This document shows positions 6,485 to 14,792 of a stretch of 64,000 nucleotides of DNA, piece by piece. The notes beneath the pieces are model-generated. The model was given only the letters and a program-made list of their open reading frames with translations, did not search any database and was not told where the DNA came from. The DNA is from Curtobacterium sp. UNCCL20 (lineage in GTDB: Bacteria; Actinomycetota; Actinomycetes; Actinomycetales; Microbacteriaceae). Location of the stretch: the NCBI RefSeq assembly GCF_900101675.1, contig NZ_FNKG01000001.1, positions 665,378 to 729,377 on the forward strand, read 5' to 3'. Positions within the stretch are counted from its first letter, which is position 1. Each line of letters begins with the position of its first letter. The position numbers were made by a program, and so were the translations under genes.

Positions 6485-9400
6485 GTGTTCGCGACGTCGC
6501 CGTTGTCTGTTCGTTCTCGTTGGGTGATGCTCGCGGTCGTCACGTTGGTGGCGTTGCTCGGGTCGCTGTTGGCGGTGGTGAGTCCGCCGCAGGCTGCGCA
6601 TGCTGCGGTGACGGGTACGGGTGGTCAGTTCGTGCCGATGACCACGAACGCGCGGGTGTTCGACGGCGCGACGGGGAAGGGCACCTACGCAAGCGTTCCG
6701 ATTGCGGGTGTGAAGGGGTTGCCGTCGTCGGGTGTGGGTGCGGTGACGATGATGGTCACGGTCGTGAACCCGCAGGGGCAGGGGCAGCTGTTCGGCCGGC
6801 CTTCGTCGGCGGATGCGTCGACGCTGATGATGGTCTACAACTCCGGGATCCCTGGCAACACGTCGAACTCGTCCCTGCTCGCGGTCGGTGATGACGGTTC
6901 GCTGCAGGTCATGACCGAGACCGCGCAGACGCGGCTCATCATCGATGTCACGGGCTACTACACGTCGACGAAGAACGGTGTTGGCGCTGGCGGCCTGGTG
7001 CCGATGGCACCGACGCGGATCGTCGACACGCGGAGCGCACTGGGGGCGCCGAAGGCGCAGCTGGATGGCGGTGACTCGATCACGTTCCAGGTGACCGGTA
7101 GGAACGGGATTCCTGCGGGTGCAGCGGCGATCGCGGCGAACATCATCGTGATCAACCAGGAGGGCCTGCCTGGTTGGGTGCGCCCGTCACCGTCGGGTGG
7201 GACGAAGAGCACCGGCTCGTTGAACTACAACTCGACCAAGGGGTGGTCGACGGCGATGAGCGCGCAGGTCGCGGTCGGCTCCGATGGGAAGGTCACGATC
7301 GACACCGCGACCGGTGGTGGGCTGATCGACGTCCTCGTTGACGTGCAGGGCTACTTCCTGCCCTCCAATCCCGGTGGCGGTTTCACGCCGCAGACTGGCC
7401 GGCTGATCGACACGCGGAAGACGGCGAGCATTGCCTCCGGTGCGACGTTCACCGTGCAGGTTGGCGGTGTCCTTGGTGCGCCCTCGGTCGAATCGGGTCT
7501 GTCGGCGGCTGCGCTGACGTTCACCGCGGTCAACAACAGTGCCAGCGACACGTACGCGCAGGTCTACGCAGACGGTGCGGCGGTCCCGACGGGGTCCGCG
7601 ATCAACAGTGATGCGACCTCGATCATCTCGAACACGATCGTCACCGCGGTCGGGGCGAACGGGAAGATCCGGGTCCGGAACAACGGGCCGACGGCGATGG
7701 ATTACGTCATCGACTTCCAGGGCACCTACAACTCGTTGCCTGCGGGGCCGGCGGACACGGGTCGGACGGGTCAGCGGACGTCCGCGACGACGCTGCCGTT
7801 CCCGATCTCGGACCAGACCACCGCCTCGGTGGACGTGGGAACGGGCAACGTGCTCGTCACGACCAGTGCATTGGCGCTGCCGGGGGTGACGGGGAACGCG
7901 ACGATCGGGGCTGCGTACAACTCGCGTGCGGCGAACGTGGCGAACAGCAACACGATGGACGCGAACCGGTGGCAGTACGCCCTCGCCGGCGCGGGGGACC
8001 TCACCGCGAACGCTGCCGGCGTGGTCTACACGGACGCTGCGGGCACGGCGTGGCAGTTCAAACCGACCGGCACGCAGGGCGCGTTCACGACCCCGGCGGG
8101 GCTGCAGCAGACCCTGTCACGGGTGAACACGTCGGGCACGAACTACGAGTACACGCTGAAGGGGTGGACGACGAACTCGGTGACGCACTTCAACCTCGCC
8201 GGGCAGCCCACCTCGATCGTTGACCGGAACGGTAACCAGACCAGCTTCAACACCAGCGACGGGTACTCCCTGACGACCCTCGTCTCGACAGCCGGAACGA
8301 GTGGTGCGAAGACGGCGAAGTCTGCGTACTCGGGCGGCACGCAGACGTTCTCCCAGACCAGTGGGTCGAGCAGTCGGAGCGTGTCCTGGGTGAAGAACAG
8401 CAACGGTGACATCACCACGTACACGGACGCCACGGGCAAGAAGACCACCTTCGGGTACGCGAACGGGGACCTGACCTCGATCACGGCGCCGACGGGCGGG
8501 GTGACCACCTTCACCTACGACAGCTCCGACCGCGCCACGCAGGTGCAGCAGCGCAACACCACGGCGGGTTCGCCGGGGACTGCGGTGACGCGGTTCTCGT
8601 ACGCGAACGACACGACGACGCAGGTCGCGGACCCGCGGTCGGATCAGTCCGCGACGGTCGCAGCCGCGAAGCACACCACCTACACGCTCGACAGCAACGA
8701 CCTGGTCACCAAGGCGGTGGACGCTGCCGGCCGTGAACGGTCCCGCACCTACAACTTCGCGAACAACGGCGTCGCGAGCTCGACGGTCGGCGCCGGCACG
8801 ACGAGCTCGACATCGACGAACACCTACGACGGCAACAACGGGCAGTCGCTGACGCAGTCGCAGTCCGCATCCGGCAGCACAGGCTCCGCCACCTACGGGT
8901 CGTCATCGCCGACCGCATACCTGCCGGCTTCCACGACGGACAGCTCGAAGAACAAGACCAGCTACGGCTACGACGGCCCGGGCAACCAGTCCTCGACCGG
9001 AACCGGCAGCGGCCCCGAAGCATCGACCGCGAAGCTGACCTACAACAGCAAAGACAACGGCGACAAGTACGCTTGGGGGGCCGTGAAGACGGCGGTCGCT
9101 CCCGGGAACACGTCCGGCACTGTTTACGCGTACGACGCGAACAACCAGCTCGGCTCGATCACTCCGCCGGCGGGAACGAGCCTCGGTGTGCAGAAGTACG
9201 CGTACGACGACCTCGGCCGGGTGAAAAGCCACACCGATGGCGACGGCGGCGTGACCTCCTACACGTATGACAATGACGACCGCATGCTGACGACCGTGTT
9301 CAGCGACGGCACGCCGACGGTGACGAACACCTACGACGGCAACGGGAACCAGCTTACCGAGCAGTCCGCGACCGGCACCGTCACTAACAGCTACGACCAG

Positions 9401-11023
9401 CGGAACCGGCTGATCAGCACGGTGAACACCGCCGGCGGCGGGACCGTGTCCTACAGCTACGACTTGGCCGGGAACACCGTACAGGTCACCGACCAACACG
9501 GCACTCTCACCCACGCATACGACCCGGCAAACGCGCTGCAGTCCACGACGTACCCAACTGGGAACGGTGACACCGCGGAGCAGCTGTACTGGACCGATGA
9601 CCACGGCCGCCGCACCGACACCTGGCTAAAGGCGGTTCCGAACGCCAACCCGACGGAGAGCCCGACGTCGTGGCAAGCGCACCAGAAGATCACTTACGGC
9701 GCCTCCAATAAGGTCACCCGCGTCCAGGCATGGCAAGCCAGCGACCAGTCGAAGCCCGTCGTAGACCTGTCCTACTGCTACATCACCGGGATCACCGCCG
9801 GCAGTGATTGCACTGCGAGCACGAGTCCGAACGACACCGACAAGATCCAATGGGTCAAGGACAACGTCACCGGGCAGACCACCACCTACACGTACGACTC
9901 GAACAGTCGCCTCACGAAGGCCGCCGAGGCTAGCGGCGAGACGAACGTCACCTGGGCGTATACCTACGACGCCGCCGGGAACCGGCTCACCGCTATCAAG
10001 ACCGGCGATGCGACCAGCTCGCAAGGGCTGACCTACAACGCGGTTGGGCAGATCACCACCACTGGGTACACGTACGACGGAGTCGGGAACCTCACCGCAT
10101 CACCGTCGGCAACGTTCACCTACAACGGTGCGCAGCAGCTGACCTCCTCCACGAAGGACGGCGTGAAGACCACCTACGACTACGCCGGTGCTGACATGAG
10201 CAACCTGCTGCATCAGTCCACGGACGGCGGCGCGGAGTACGACTACACCTATGGAACTTCTCTTCGCACACTCGAGGTTGCGAACGATGGGATCGCGAGC
10301 ATGATCAGCGACCCGACAACGGGGCAGCCGCTCGATCTGCAGACTTCCGATGGCACCACGAGCATGTGGATCGTCGATGGCACCGGTAGTCCAGCCGCCG
10401 CGATTGCTGACACCGGGAAGACGGCGTACACGGTTTCCTACGACCCATACGGAGGCGAGAGGATCTCGACGGACAGCACGGCGAGTAGGGAGTGGCAGCA
10501 GAACCCATTTGGATTCAAATCCGGACTCCGCTCCAGCGACGCAAACGGGATGACGAAGTTCGGATACCGGTGGCAGACTAGCGGCACTGGCGGATGGCTC
10601 GAACGCGACACCCTTGACGTACCCCTCAGCCCAACAAACGCAAATCGATATGCATACGCCGCGGATGATCCTATCAATGCATCCGACCCTAGCGGTCGGG
10701 ACTATCTCACGGCAGGCGTGTCTGGATGTGCGGGCTTCTGTTTCAACTTCCAGATCAGCCACGAGGCAGGCGGTCAGTGGGGTTTCACGCGAGGGATCGG
10801 GGGAGGCGGAGACGTTGGCATCACTGGATACCTCGGCGCGCAGACTGGGCATTTGACAGAGGGCAAGACGCAGGACACGACTCTTGGTTTCGCCGGTGGT
10901 TTCGGTTTCCAAGGAACCCGATCGACCGACCTCGAAGGGGGCAATCCCGCTGCTGGTGCCGCGGCAACTGTTGGAGCGGGTATCGGCGTCAGTTCAGTTA
11001 GCGATTACACGAGTACTTGGTGA
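6485..11023 (+). CDS. Secreted RHS/YD-repeat protein (polymorphic-toxin type)
   Basis: 1512 aa. Residues 1-41 are a Sec signal peptide with one hydrophobic helix ending AHAA. Residues about 45-415 hold three related beta-rich units with RIVDTR-type and DVxGYF-type motifs, probably for surface attachment. A link DVGTGNVLVTT leads into many YD repeats (about 570-1330, for example YDDLGRV, YDPANAL), which form an RHS cocoon. The core ends in NRYAYAADDPINASDPSG, and the last 108 residues (10697-11020) are a glycine-rich tip of no recognised family. Codon use turns AT-richer near the 3' end, as expected for an exchanged tip. The stop overlaps the next ATG (TGATG). A toxic role for the tip is inferred from architecture only. 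Confidence 0.88.
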   Translation: MFATSPLSVRSRWVMLAVVTLVALLGSLLAVVSPPQAAHAAVTGTGGQFVPMTTNARVFDGATGKGTYASVPIAGVKGLPSSGVGAVTMMVTVVNPQGQGQLFGRPSSADASTLMMVYNSGIPGNTSNSSLLAVGDDGSLQVMTETAQTRLIIDVTGYYTSTKNGVGAGGLVPMAPTRIVDTRSALGAPKAQLDGGDSITFQVTGRNGIPAGAAAIAANIIVINQEGLPGWVRPSPSGGTKSTGSLNYNSTKGWSTAMSAQVAVGSDGKVTIDTATGGGLIDVLVDVQGYFLPSNPGGGFTPQTGRLIDTRKTASIASGATFTVQVGGVLGAPSVESGLSAAALTFTAVNNSASDTYAQVYADGAAVPTGSAINSDATSIISNTIVTAVGANGKIRVRNNGPTAMDYVIDFQGTYNSLPAGPADTGRTGQRTSATTLPFPISDQTTASVDVGTGNVLVTTSALALPGVTGNATIGAAYNSRAANVANSNTMDANRWQYALAGAGDLTANAAGVVYTDAAGTAWQFKPTGTQGAFTTPAGLQQTLSRVNTSGTNYEYTLKGWTTNSVTHFNLAGQPTSIVDRNGNQTSFNTSDGYSLTTLVSTAGTSGAKTAKSAYSGGTQTFSQTSGSSSRSVSWVKNSNGDITTYTDATGKKTTFGYANGDLTSITAPTGGVTTFTYDSSDRATQVQQRNTTAGSPGTAVTRFSYANDTTTQVADPRSDQSATVAAAKHTTYTLDSNDLVTKAVDAAGRERSRTYNFANNGVASSTVGAGTTSSTSTNTYDGNNGQSLTQSQSASGSTGSATYGSSSPTAYLPASTTDSSKNKTSYGYDGPGNQSSTGTGSGPEASTAKLTYNSKDNGDKYAWGAVKTAVAPGNTSGTVYAYDANNQLGSITPPAGTSLGVQKYAYDDLGRVKSHTDGDGGVTSYTYDNDDRMLTTVFSDGTPTVTNTYDGNGNQLTEQSATGTVTNSYDQRNRLISTVNTAGGGTVSYSYDLAGNTVQVTDQHGTLTHAYDPANALQSTTYPTGNGDTAEQLYWTDDHGRRTDTWLKAVPNANPTESPTSWQAHQKITYGASNKVTRVQAWQASDQSKPVVDLSYCYITGITAGSDCTASTSPNDTDKIQWVKDNVTGQTTTYTYDSNSRLTKAAEASGETNVTWAYTYDAAGNRLTAIKTGDATSSQGLTYNAVGQITTTGYTYDGVGNLTASPSATFTYNGAQQLTSSTKDGVKTTYDYAGADMSNLLHQSTDGGAEYDYTYGTSLRTLEVANDGIASMISDPTTGQPLDLQTSDGTTSMWIVDGTGSPAAAIADTGKTAYTVSYDPYGGERISTDSTASREWQQNPFGFKSGLRSSDANGMTKFGYRWQTSGTGGWLERDTLDVPLSPTNANRYAYAADDPINASDPSGRDYLTAGVSGCAGFCFNFQISHEAGGQWGFTRGIGGGGDVGITGYLGAQTGHLTEGKTQDTTLGFAGGFGFQGTRSTDLEGGNPAAGAAATVGAGIGVSSVSDYTSTW

Positions 11024-11256
11024 TGAGCGACCTGCAGGGCGAGATGCTCGTCACCGGCCTGATCATAACGATCATTGGGGTGGTTGTTTTCCTGGCAGCC
11101 GCATCGGTGAGTGCCTCTATCCAGAGAGGTATCAGGTCGCTGTTTTCGTTGGATCTCGCCAGCAGTCGATCGGCGCTTTGGGGGGTTCGAGGGGCTGGAA
11201 TCTTTTTCGTGCTTTTCGGGCTAGCACTTGGGGCACTCGCGCTGTTCACAATTTAG
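11023..11256 (+). CDS. Small membrane protein coupled to the RHS gene, possible immunity protein
   Basis: 77 aa with two strongly hydrophobic helices (LVTGLIITIIGVVVFLAA and IFFVLFGLALGALALF) and a short basic/polar loop between them. Its ATG overlaps the RHS stop as TGATG, so it is translated by re-initiation. Position directly after a polymorphic-toxin tip is the classic place for the cognate immunity gene; no family is recognised, so that role is inference. Confidence 0.7.
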   Translation: MSDLQGEMLVTGLIITIIGVVVFLAAASVSASIQRGIRSLFSLDLASSRSALWGVRGAGIFFVLFGLALGALALFTI

Positions 11257-11515
11257 GAGAGTAGCTAGCGAAGACTGACAGGTCCACTACCGGCGAAGCC
11301 GAGCCCTGACGGTCGCGTCGGCTGGTCCTGGACTCGATGGCGAGAGGTTCCGGATGCAAGCCAAGGTCATGAACGGGTGATGGACGCTCGCTAGCAGCTT
11401 GAACCTGAGTGACTCCAATCTGTTCCGCCGCTAGGAGCACCCTCACCATGGCGATGTACCCGAGGGACGGGAATGCTGCAGGATTGGTTGACTCGTTCGT
11501 TTAGGCCGCGAGTGC
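11257..11515. other. Gap between the RHS unit and displaced tip 1
   Basis: 259 bp with no supported gene. It has several stop codons in all frames and the inverted motif GCTAGCGA/TCGCTAGC (about 11267 and 11389). Homology to the RHS core resumes abruptly near 11516. Confidence 0.5.
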
Positions 11516-11857
11516 GACGCCAACCGCTACGCCTACGCCGGTGACGACCCAACCAACTTTTTTGACCCCGTCGGTCTCGGCTTTGGTGAGGACCTGGCTA
11601 GCACCGTGATCGGTGGAGTCGTTGGAGTGGCGGTAGCTGGCTCGATCTGCGTGGCGACAGGCGCAGAATCACTCGGCACTGGATGCGCGCTGGGAGCTGT
11701 TGCTGGTAGCACCGTGGGGACTGCCGTCGGAAACGCCTCCGTTGGGCTTCTCGAAGGAGAAAGTGCGGGACAAGTTGGAACGCGACTCTGGCAAGGCGCT
11801 GTTGTAGGCGCCGTGGCCGGTGGCATCGCTGTTGGCGGCGCGGCACTATTCCTCTAA
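11516..11857 (+). pseudogene. Displaced RHS C-terminal tip 1 (no start, core truncated)
   Basis: The frame enters at GAC GCC AAC and reads NRYAYAGDDPTNFFDPVG, the end of an RHS core, followed by a new tip of about 90 aa with two glycine-zipper membrane segments (VIGGVVGVAVAGSI and AVVGAVAGGIAVGGAA). No start codon or signal exists for the core part, so it is not a complete gene. An internal ATG at 11606 could express the tip only. It fits a stored toxin-tip module that can be swapped by recombination with the intact RHS gene. Confidence 0.75.
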
Positions 11858-11866
11858 GGAGAAGGT

Positions 11867-12076
11867 ATGACGAAATCTGGTTCGCAGCGGCGGGCGTCGC
11901 TGAGTCTGATGGTCACCATTGCTACTTACTTCCTCGCGATCGTTTTCATCGTTCTCCCGCTGGTAAACGCCAATTGGGCGCGAGCTTCCGTTATTTCATT
12001 CATTGCAGCTGCAATATGTGTGGTCTGGGGCAGCGTGTTCATCTGGGTGAGGAAACGAAACTTGCGCCAAAGTTGA
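11867..12076 (+). CDS. Small membrane protein, possible immunity partner of tip 1
   Basis: 69 aa. Two membrane helices (IATYFLAIVFIVLPLV and ISFIAAAICVVWGSVFI) and basic ends (RKRNLRQS). The ribosome site GGAGAAGG overlaps the stop of the displaced tip upstream, nine bases apart, so the two were built as one unit. GC is well below the window average. The immunity role is inferred from position. Confidence 0.65.
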   Translation: MTKSGSQRRASLSLMVTIATYFLAIVFIVLPLVNANWARASVISFIAAAICVVWGSVFIWVRKRNLRQS

Positions 12077-12141
12077 TGTGCGAGCGGTCTTGGATGTGAG
12101 CGGGATAGTCGCTGTCGGAGCGCTGGCAGCGCCGTCGCGCT

Positions 12142-12152
12142 CCCCCCCCCCC
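12142..12152. repeat. Homopolymer tract C(11)
   Basis: Eleven consecutive C residues between the tip-1 unit and its terminator hairpin. It is not inside a gene here; such tracts are slippage-prone. Confidence 0.7.
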
Positions 12153-12162
12153 ACGTGACCAG

Positions 12163-12197
12163 GAAGAGGACCTCACATCAGCGGCGAGGTCCTCTTC
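12163..12197 (+). terminator. Hairpin after the tip-1 unit
   Basis: Arms GAAGAGGACCTC and GAGGTCCTCTTC (12 bp, perfect) with an 11-nt loop. A likely intrinsic terminator, though no long U tract follows. Confidence 0.7.
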
Positions 12198-12261
12198 GCT
12201 GTTCGCTCGTTATTGTCCGAGACCTCGCGCACGATAAGCACTATCCCGAAGACTCGCAGCT

Positions 12262-12586
12262 AACCCCTTCGCGTTCAAGGCTGGCATCGAGGACACCCGC
12301 ACCGGGCTCGTGAAGTTCGGACAGCGCTGGTACGACCCGTACTGGGGGTCCTGGACCCAGCAAGATACCCTCGACAGCCCCCTCGACAGCCCCCTCGACA
12401 GCCCCCTCGACCCCTCCAACGGCAACCGCTACGCCTACGCCGCCGCCGACCCCATCAGCCGGCGTTCTCGACAGTCGCTACGAGGTGTACACGGATACCG
12501 ACGCTTGCGATGCTCAGATCGCGAGGGATCGTGAGACCGGCGCTCGGTGGAAGGCCGGCTACGTGGCGCCTTGTCAGACCTTCTGA
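12262..12586 (+). pseudogene. Displaced RHS tip 2, frameshifted remnant
   Basis: Reads NPFAFKAGIEDTRTGLVKFG, then QRWYDPYWGSWTQQDTL, then NRYAYAAADPIS, a clear RHS core end with no start. A 12-bp in-frame repeat (12370-12405) gives LDSP three times. Around 12455-12464 the frame is lost: the core frame runs into ISRRSRQ, while a +1 frame continues as VLDSRYEVYTDTDAC and ends APCQTF at 12586. The last part looks like the end of an unrelated gene joined by a deletion. A hairpin follows at 12601. Confidence 0.7.
12370..12405 (+). repeat. Three tandem copies of a 12-bp unit
   Basis: CTCGACAGCCCC repeated three times, followed by a partial copy (CTCGACCCC). It keeps the frame of the RHS remnant and encodes LDSP three times, likely by replication slippage. 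Confidence 0.85.
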
Positions 12587-12600
12587 CGAGGAGCCCCCTA

Positions 12601-12637
12601 GGAAAGACGTCTCGCTCGTCGGGCGAGGCGTCTTTCC
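12601..12637 (+). terminator. Hairpin after RHS remnant 2
   Basis: Arms GGAAAGACGTCTCGC and GCGAGGCGTCTTTCC pair except for one position, with a short loop. It shares the core AGACGTCTCGC with the hairpin at 13022-13055. Confidence 0.7.
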
Positions 12638-12685
12638 CCGCCGCTCTCAACCCGCATCATCTGGTGGGTGTCCATTGGATCGGAG

Positions 12686-12691
12686 TAGCGT
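12686..12691 (+). promoter_or_regulatory. -10 box TAGCGT, leaderless start
   Basis: TAGCGT is followed by seven bases and then ATG 12699, which supports that short frame as a real gene. Confidence 0.5.
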
Positions 12692-12698
12692 CACCGAT

Positions 12699-12893
12699 AT
12701 GACTGACGATCAGACGAGGGGGTGTTACGGCCTTGTGACCGGGAGTGTCCTTCTCCTGGTCGGTCTTGCATTTCTCGTGAGTCAAGCAAACGTGGTCGCC
12801 GGCGTCATATTCGTTTTCGTTGGCGCTGTCATGCTCATCGTAGGAACCCTCGTGCCTTGGGCGCGTGGCGGGCGTCCTCGGCCTCCTCGTTGA
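12699..12893 (+). CDS. Small two-helix membrane protein
   Basis: 64 aa: MTDDQTRGCYG, then two hydrophobic helices (LVTGSVLLLVGLAFLVS and GVIFVFVGAVMLIVGTLV) and a basic tail GGRPRPPR. The size and two-helix layout resemble the two other small membrane genes of this island, so it may be a third immunity-type gene, or unrelated. A -10 box seven bases upstream supports this start rather than the longer frame that begins inside the RHS remnant. Confidence 0.6.
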   Translation: MTDDQTRGCYGLVTGSVLLLVGLAFLVSQANVVAGVIFVFVGAVMLIVGTLVPWARGGRPRPPR

Positions 12894-12901
12894 GGTTCGC
12901 C

Positions 12902-13393
12902 GTCTAACCGTGTGCACGCCGGCACAGCCGCTGAGTGGCTTCGGCTGACGAGAATTGGCGCCATGGATCGTGGGCTGATTGACGATTCGCATCACGTCGA
13001 CGACGACGATGGCGCCCGACAAGACGTCTCGCATCGCTAGGGTTGCGAGACGTCTCGCCGACACCTTGGTCATGGGTGCGGGAACGGCGGAAGTTCTCGG
13101 TCGGCGAGTTTCGTAACCGTGTATCGCAAGTGCGCTCGATGATCGCTGTCCTGCAAGTGGGTTGCGAGACGGCAGCCGCATCCTGGAGAAGCTGCTCGAG
13201 CAGGCGCGAACGTCGACCCGAAAGCAGGACTCTGACCCGCGGGAACAGGATTCGCTTGTCGCTGAGGTCTTCCGCGATGCGCTGAAGGGAGACGGTGTCC
13301 GGCTCGACGGAGTCGGGTCCGGTCGCCAGCGCACCCCTCGACGGGACGGTCTCCGTCGAAACGATCGCGATCGCGGTCACGGCCGCTCGTCCG
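12902..13393. other. Region without a supported gene
   Basis: About 490 bp. It holds one strong hairpin (13022-13055). Frames here are long only because of GC content; a plus-strand stretch from 13162 (RILEKLLEQART...) could be a gene fragment but has no start, partner or recognised family. Probably decayed DNA at the right edge of the RHS island. Confidence 0.5.
13022..13055. terminator. Hairpin AGACGTCTCGCA / TGCGAGACGTCT
   Basis: Perfect 12-bp arms and a 10-nt loop. The sequence is a variant of the hairpin at 12601, so the two may mark the borders of one small cassette. Confidence 0.6.
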
Positions 13394-14203
13394 TCACCCG
13401 ACCCCGCTGCCAGCTGCTGCTGGCCGGACGTCGTCGACGCGCTCGAGCCAGTCCCGGATCAGGGCCCCGGTCAACGCGGGCCGTTCCAGGTGGACACCGT
13501 GGCCCGCGGTGTCGAGGACCGCGTACGTCCCGCGCGGGTAGTGCTCGCGCAGCAGCCATCCGTCCTCGTAGCCGACCACGTCGTCCTGCCGCCCGAACAG
13601 GTGGAGCGACGGGGCCGTGAACGGCTGCGGGTGAGCGACCTCGGGTTGGACGGGCAGGCCGTAGTGCTCCGCGATGCGGTCCAGCACCGTCTGGTCGGAG
13701 CCCTGTTCACCGGGCAGGACGGAGGTCATGAACGCGGTGAGGGTCTCGGTCGTCTGGACGACGTGGGCGGCCGTGAAGTCCTCCAGCGCATCGCCCGCCA
13801 GGTCGAGCGCGGCCGGTTCGACGACCAGGACCGTGCGGTCCGGGACCCGCCGAGCGCTGTGGTCTGCCTCGACGACGCCGGCGATGGTGGCGAGCCCGAG
13901 GACCTGGGCGCGGAGCTCGTGCGCGACGTGGCGGGCGAGCATCCCGCCGAACGACTGCCCGAGCAGGGCGAACGGCTCGTCCCCGAGGAGCGCGCGGATG
14001 TCCGCGATGACCTCGTCGGCGACGTCGAGGGCGCTCGCCGCCGTCGAGCCGGGAGCTCCTTCGGCCCACGGGAGGTCGAAGTAGAGCCGACGCCACGGCA
14101 GGTCGCCCGTCGTCTGCTCGAGCGGCAGCATGATCCGGTGGTCGACCCCGAACCCGTGGAGGACGACGAGGGGACGACCGGAACCCCGGGCAGACGCGAG
14201 CAC
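13394..14203 (-). CDS. Alpha/beta-fold hydrolase
   Basis: 269 aa. HGFGVDHR forms the oxyanion segment near residue 16, GQSFGG holds the nucleophile Ser, and GHGVHLE near the C-terminus holds the catalytic His; an Asp in GRQDD is the likely third member. Typical of small-molecule esterases or peroxidase-like hydrolases, with no substrate evident. GTG 14203 is chosen because a TAGGTT -10 box lies six bases upstream. Confidence 0.85.
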   Translation of the reverse strand: MLASARGSGRPLVVLHGFGVDHRIMLPLEQTTGDLPWRRLYFDLPWAEGAPGSTAASALDVADEVIADIRALLGDEPFALLGQSFGGMLARHVAHELRAQVLGLATIAGVVEADHSARRVPDRTVLVVEPAALDLAGDALEDFTAAHVVQTTETLTAFMTSVLPGEQGSDQTVLDRIAEHYGLPVQPEVAHPQPFTAPSLHLFGRQDDVVGYEDGWLLREHYPRGTYAVLDTAGHGVHLERPALTGALIRDWLERVDDVRPAAAGSGVG

Positions 14204-14209
14204 GCCTCG

Positions 14210-14215
14210 AACCTA
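14210..14215 (-). promoter_or_regulatory. -10 box TAGGTT, leaderless start of hydrolase
   Basis: TAGGTT, six bases, then GTG 14203 on the minus strand. Confidence 0.5.
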
Positions 14216-14298
14216 CCGTCCACGAGGACGTGCCCGCTCGGGGTGTCCCCGTGTGACGAGCAGCCCGGGTCAGCCGCTGGTGAGGGTGGTGGTCTGCC

Positions 14299-14709
14299 TC
14301 AGTGGTCGTCACCGACAGCAGCGCGGATCGGCAGGATCACCCGACTCGCGATCAGCCAACGACCGTCGTGGAGCGCGACCGTGTCGTCGTACACCACCCC
14401 GTGCACGGCCCCGTCGTGCATGATCATCAGCCCCTTCGACCGCACCGAGGCCGCCGTCTCGTCGACAGGGGTGATGACGATGTTCGTCACGAAGTGCGAG
14501 AGCGGCGCGTGCCCGGAGGCGAACAGCTGCCCGGCCGCGGCCCGCAGGGCGTCGAGGCCCTGGAAGGCACCCATCCCCGTGCTCGTCATGTCGTAGGTGG
14601 CGTCGGGGGTGAACACCTCCCCGAGCTGGTCCAACTGGTTCTCGTCCACGACGAACGCATGGCGGGCGAGCGTCTCCGAGATCTGCTGGCGATCCACGTC
14701 AGTGAGCAT
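14299..14709 (-). CDS. SnoaL/NTF2-like protein
   Basis: 136 aa with the cone-fold layout: an N-terminal helix (IsETLARHAFVVDENQLDQL), then YDMTS-type and HFVTNIVITPV strands and a C-terminal WLIASRVI strand. The family includes ketosteroid-isomerase-like enzymes and ligand-binding proteins. ATG 14709 is preceded by GAGGAGG; the longer frame upstream would cross the operators. Divergent from a TetR gene that likely controls it. Confidence 0.8.
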   Translation of the reverse strand: MLTDVDRQQISETLARHAFVVDENQLDQLGEVFTPDATYDMTSTGMGAFQGLDALRAAAGQLFASGHAPLSHFVTNIVITPVDETAASVRSKGLMIMHDGAVHGVVYDDTVALHDGRWLIASRVILPIRAAVGDDH

Positions 14710-14724
14710 GGTTCCTCCTCGTTT

Positions 14725-14737
14725 GGTACTCAGTACC
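14725..14737. promoter_or_regulatory. Palindrome GGTACT-C-AGTACC
   Basis: Six-base arms, one-base centre, in the shared SnoaL/tetR promoter region. Candidate TetR operator close to the SnoaL start. Confidence 0.5.
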
Positions 14738-14753
14738 GTAACACACTCGATTC

Positions 14754-14769
14754 CACTTGGTATCAAGTG
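14754..14769. promoter_or_regulatory. Palindrome CACTTG-GTAT-CAAGTG overlapping a -35 box
   Basis: Six-base arms with a four-base spacer, the same layout as the operator at 1384. It covers the -35 TTGGTA (14757-14762) of the tetR promoter, so binding would block transcription. Confidence 0.6.
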
Positions 14770-14786
14770 TGATCGGTCGGTACGGT
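14757..14786 (+). promoter_or_regulatory. Promoter of tetR, leaderless
   Basis: -35 TTGGTA (14757-14762), 18-bp spacer, -10 TACGGT (14781-14786), six bases, ATG 14793. The best-formed promoter in the window. Confidence 0.65.
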
Positions 14787-14792
14787 GGAGGC

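Noticed and set aside
6023..6601. Minus-strand 192-aa frame across the RHS promoter region
   Set aside because: Arg/His-rich, runs through the palindromic repeat and the tandem repeats; no start signal.
12370..12405. Tandem repeat considered as a CRISPR
   Set aside because: Units are 12 bp, adjacent, without spacers, and in frame with an RHS remnant.
12904..13380. Minus-strand 158-aa frame at the edge of the RHS island
   Set aside because: No ribosome site, no recognised motif, and it crosses a hairpin; not supported as a gene.
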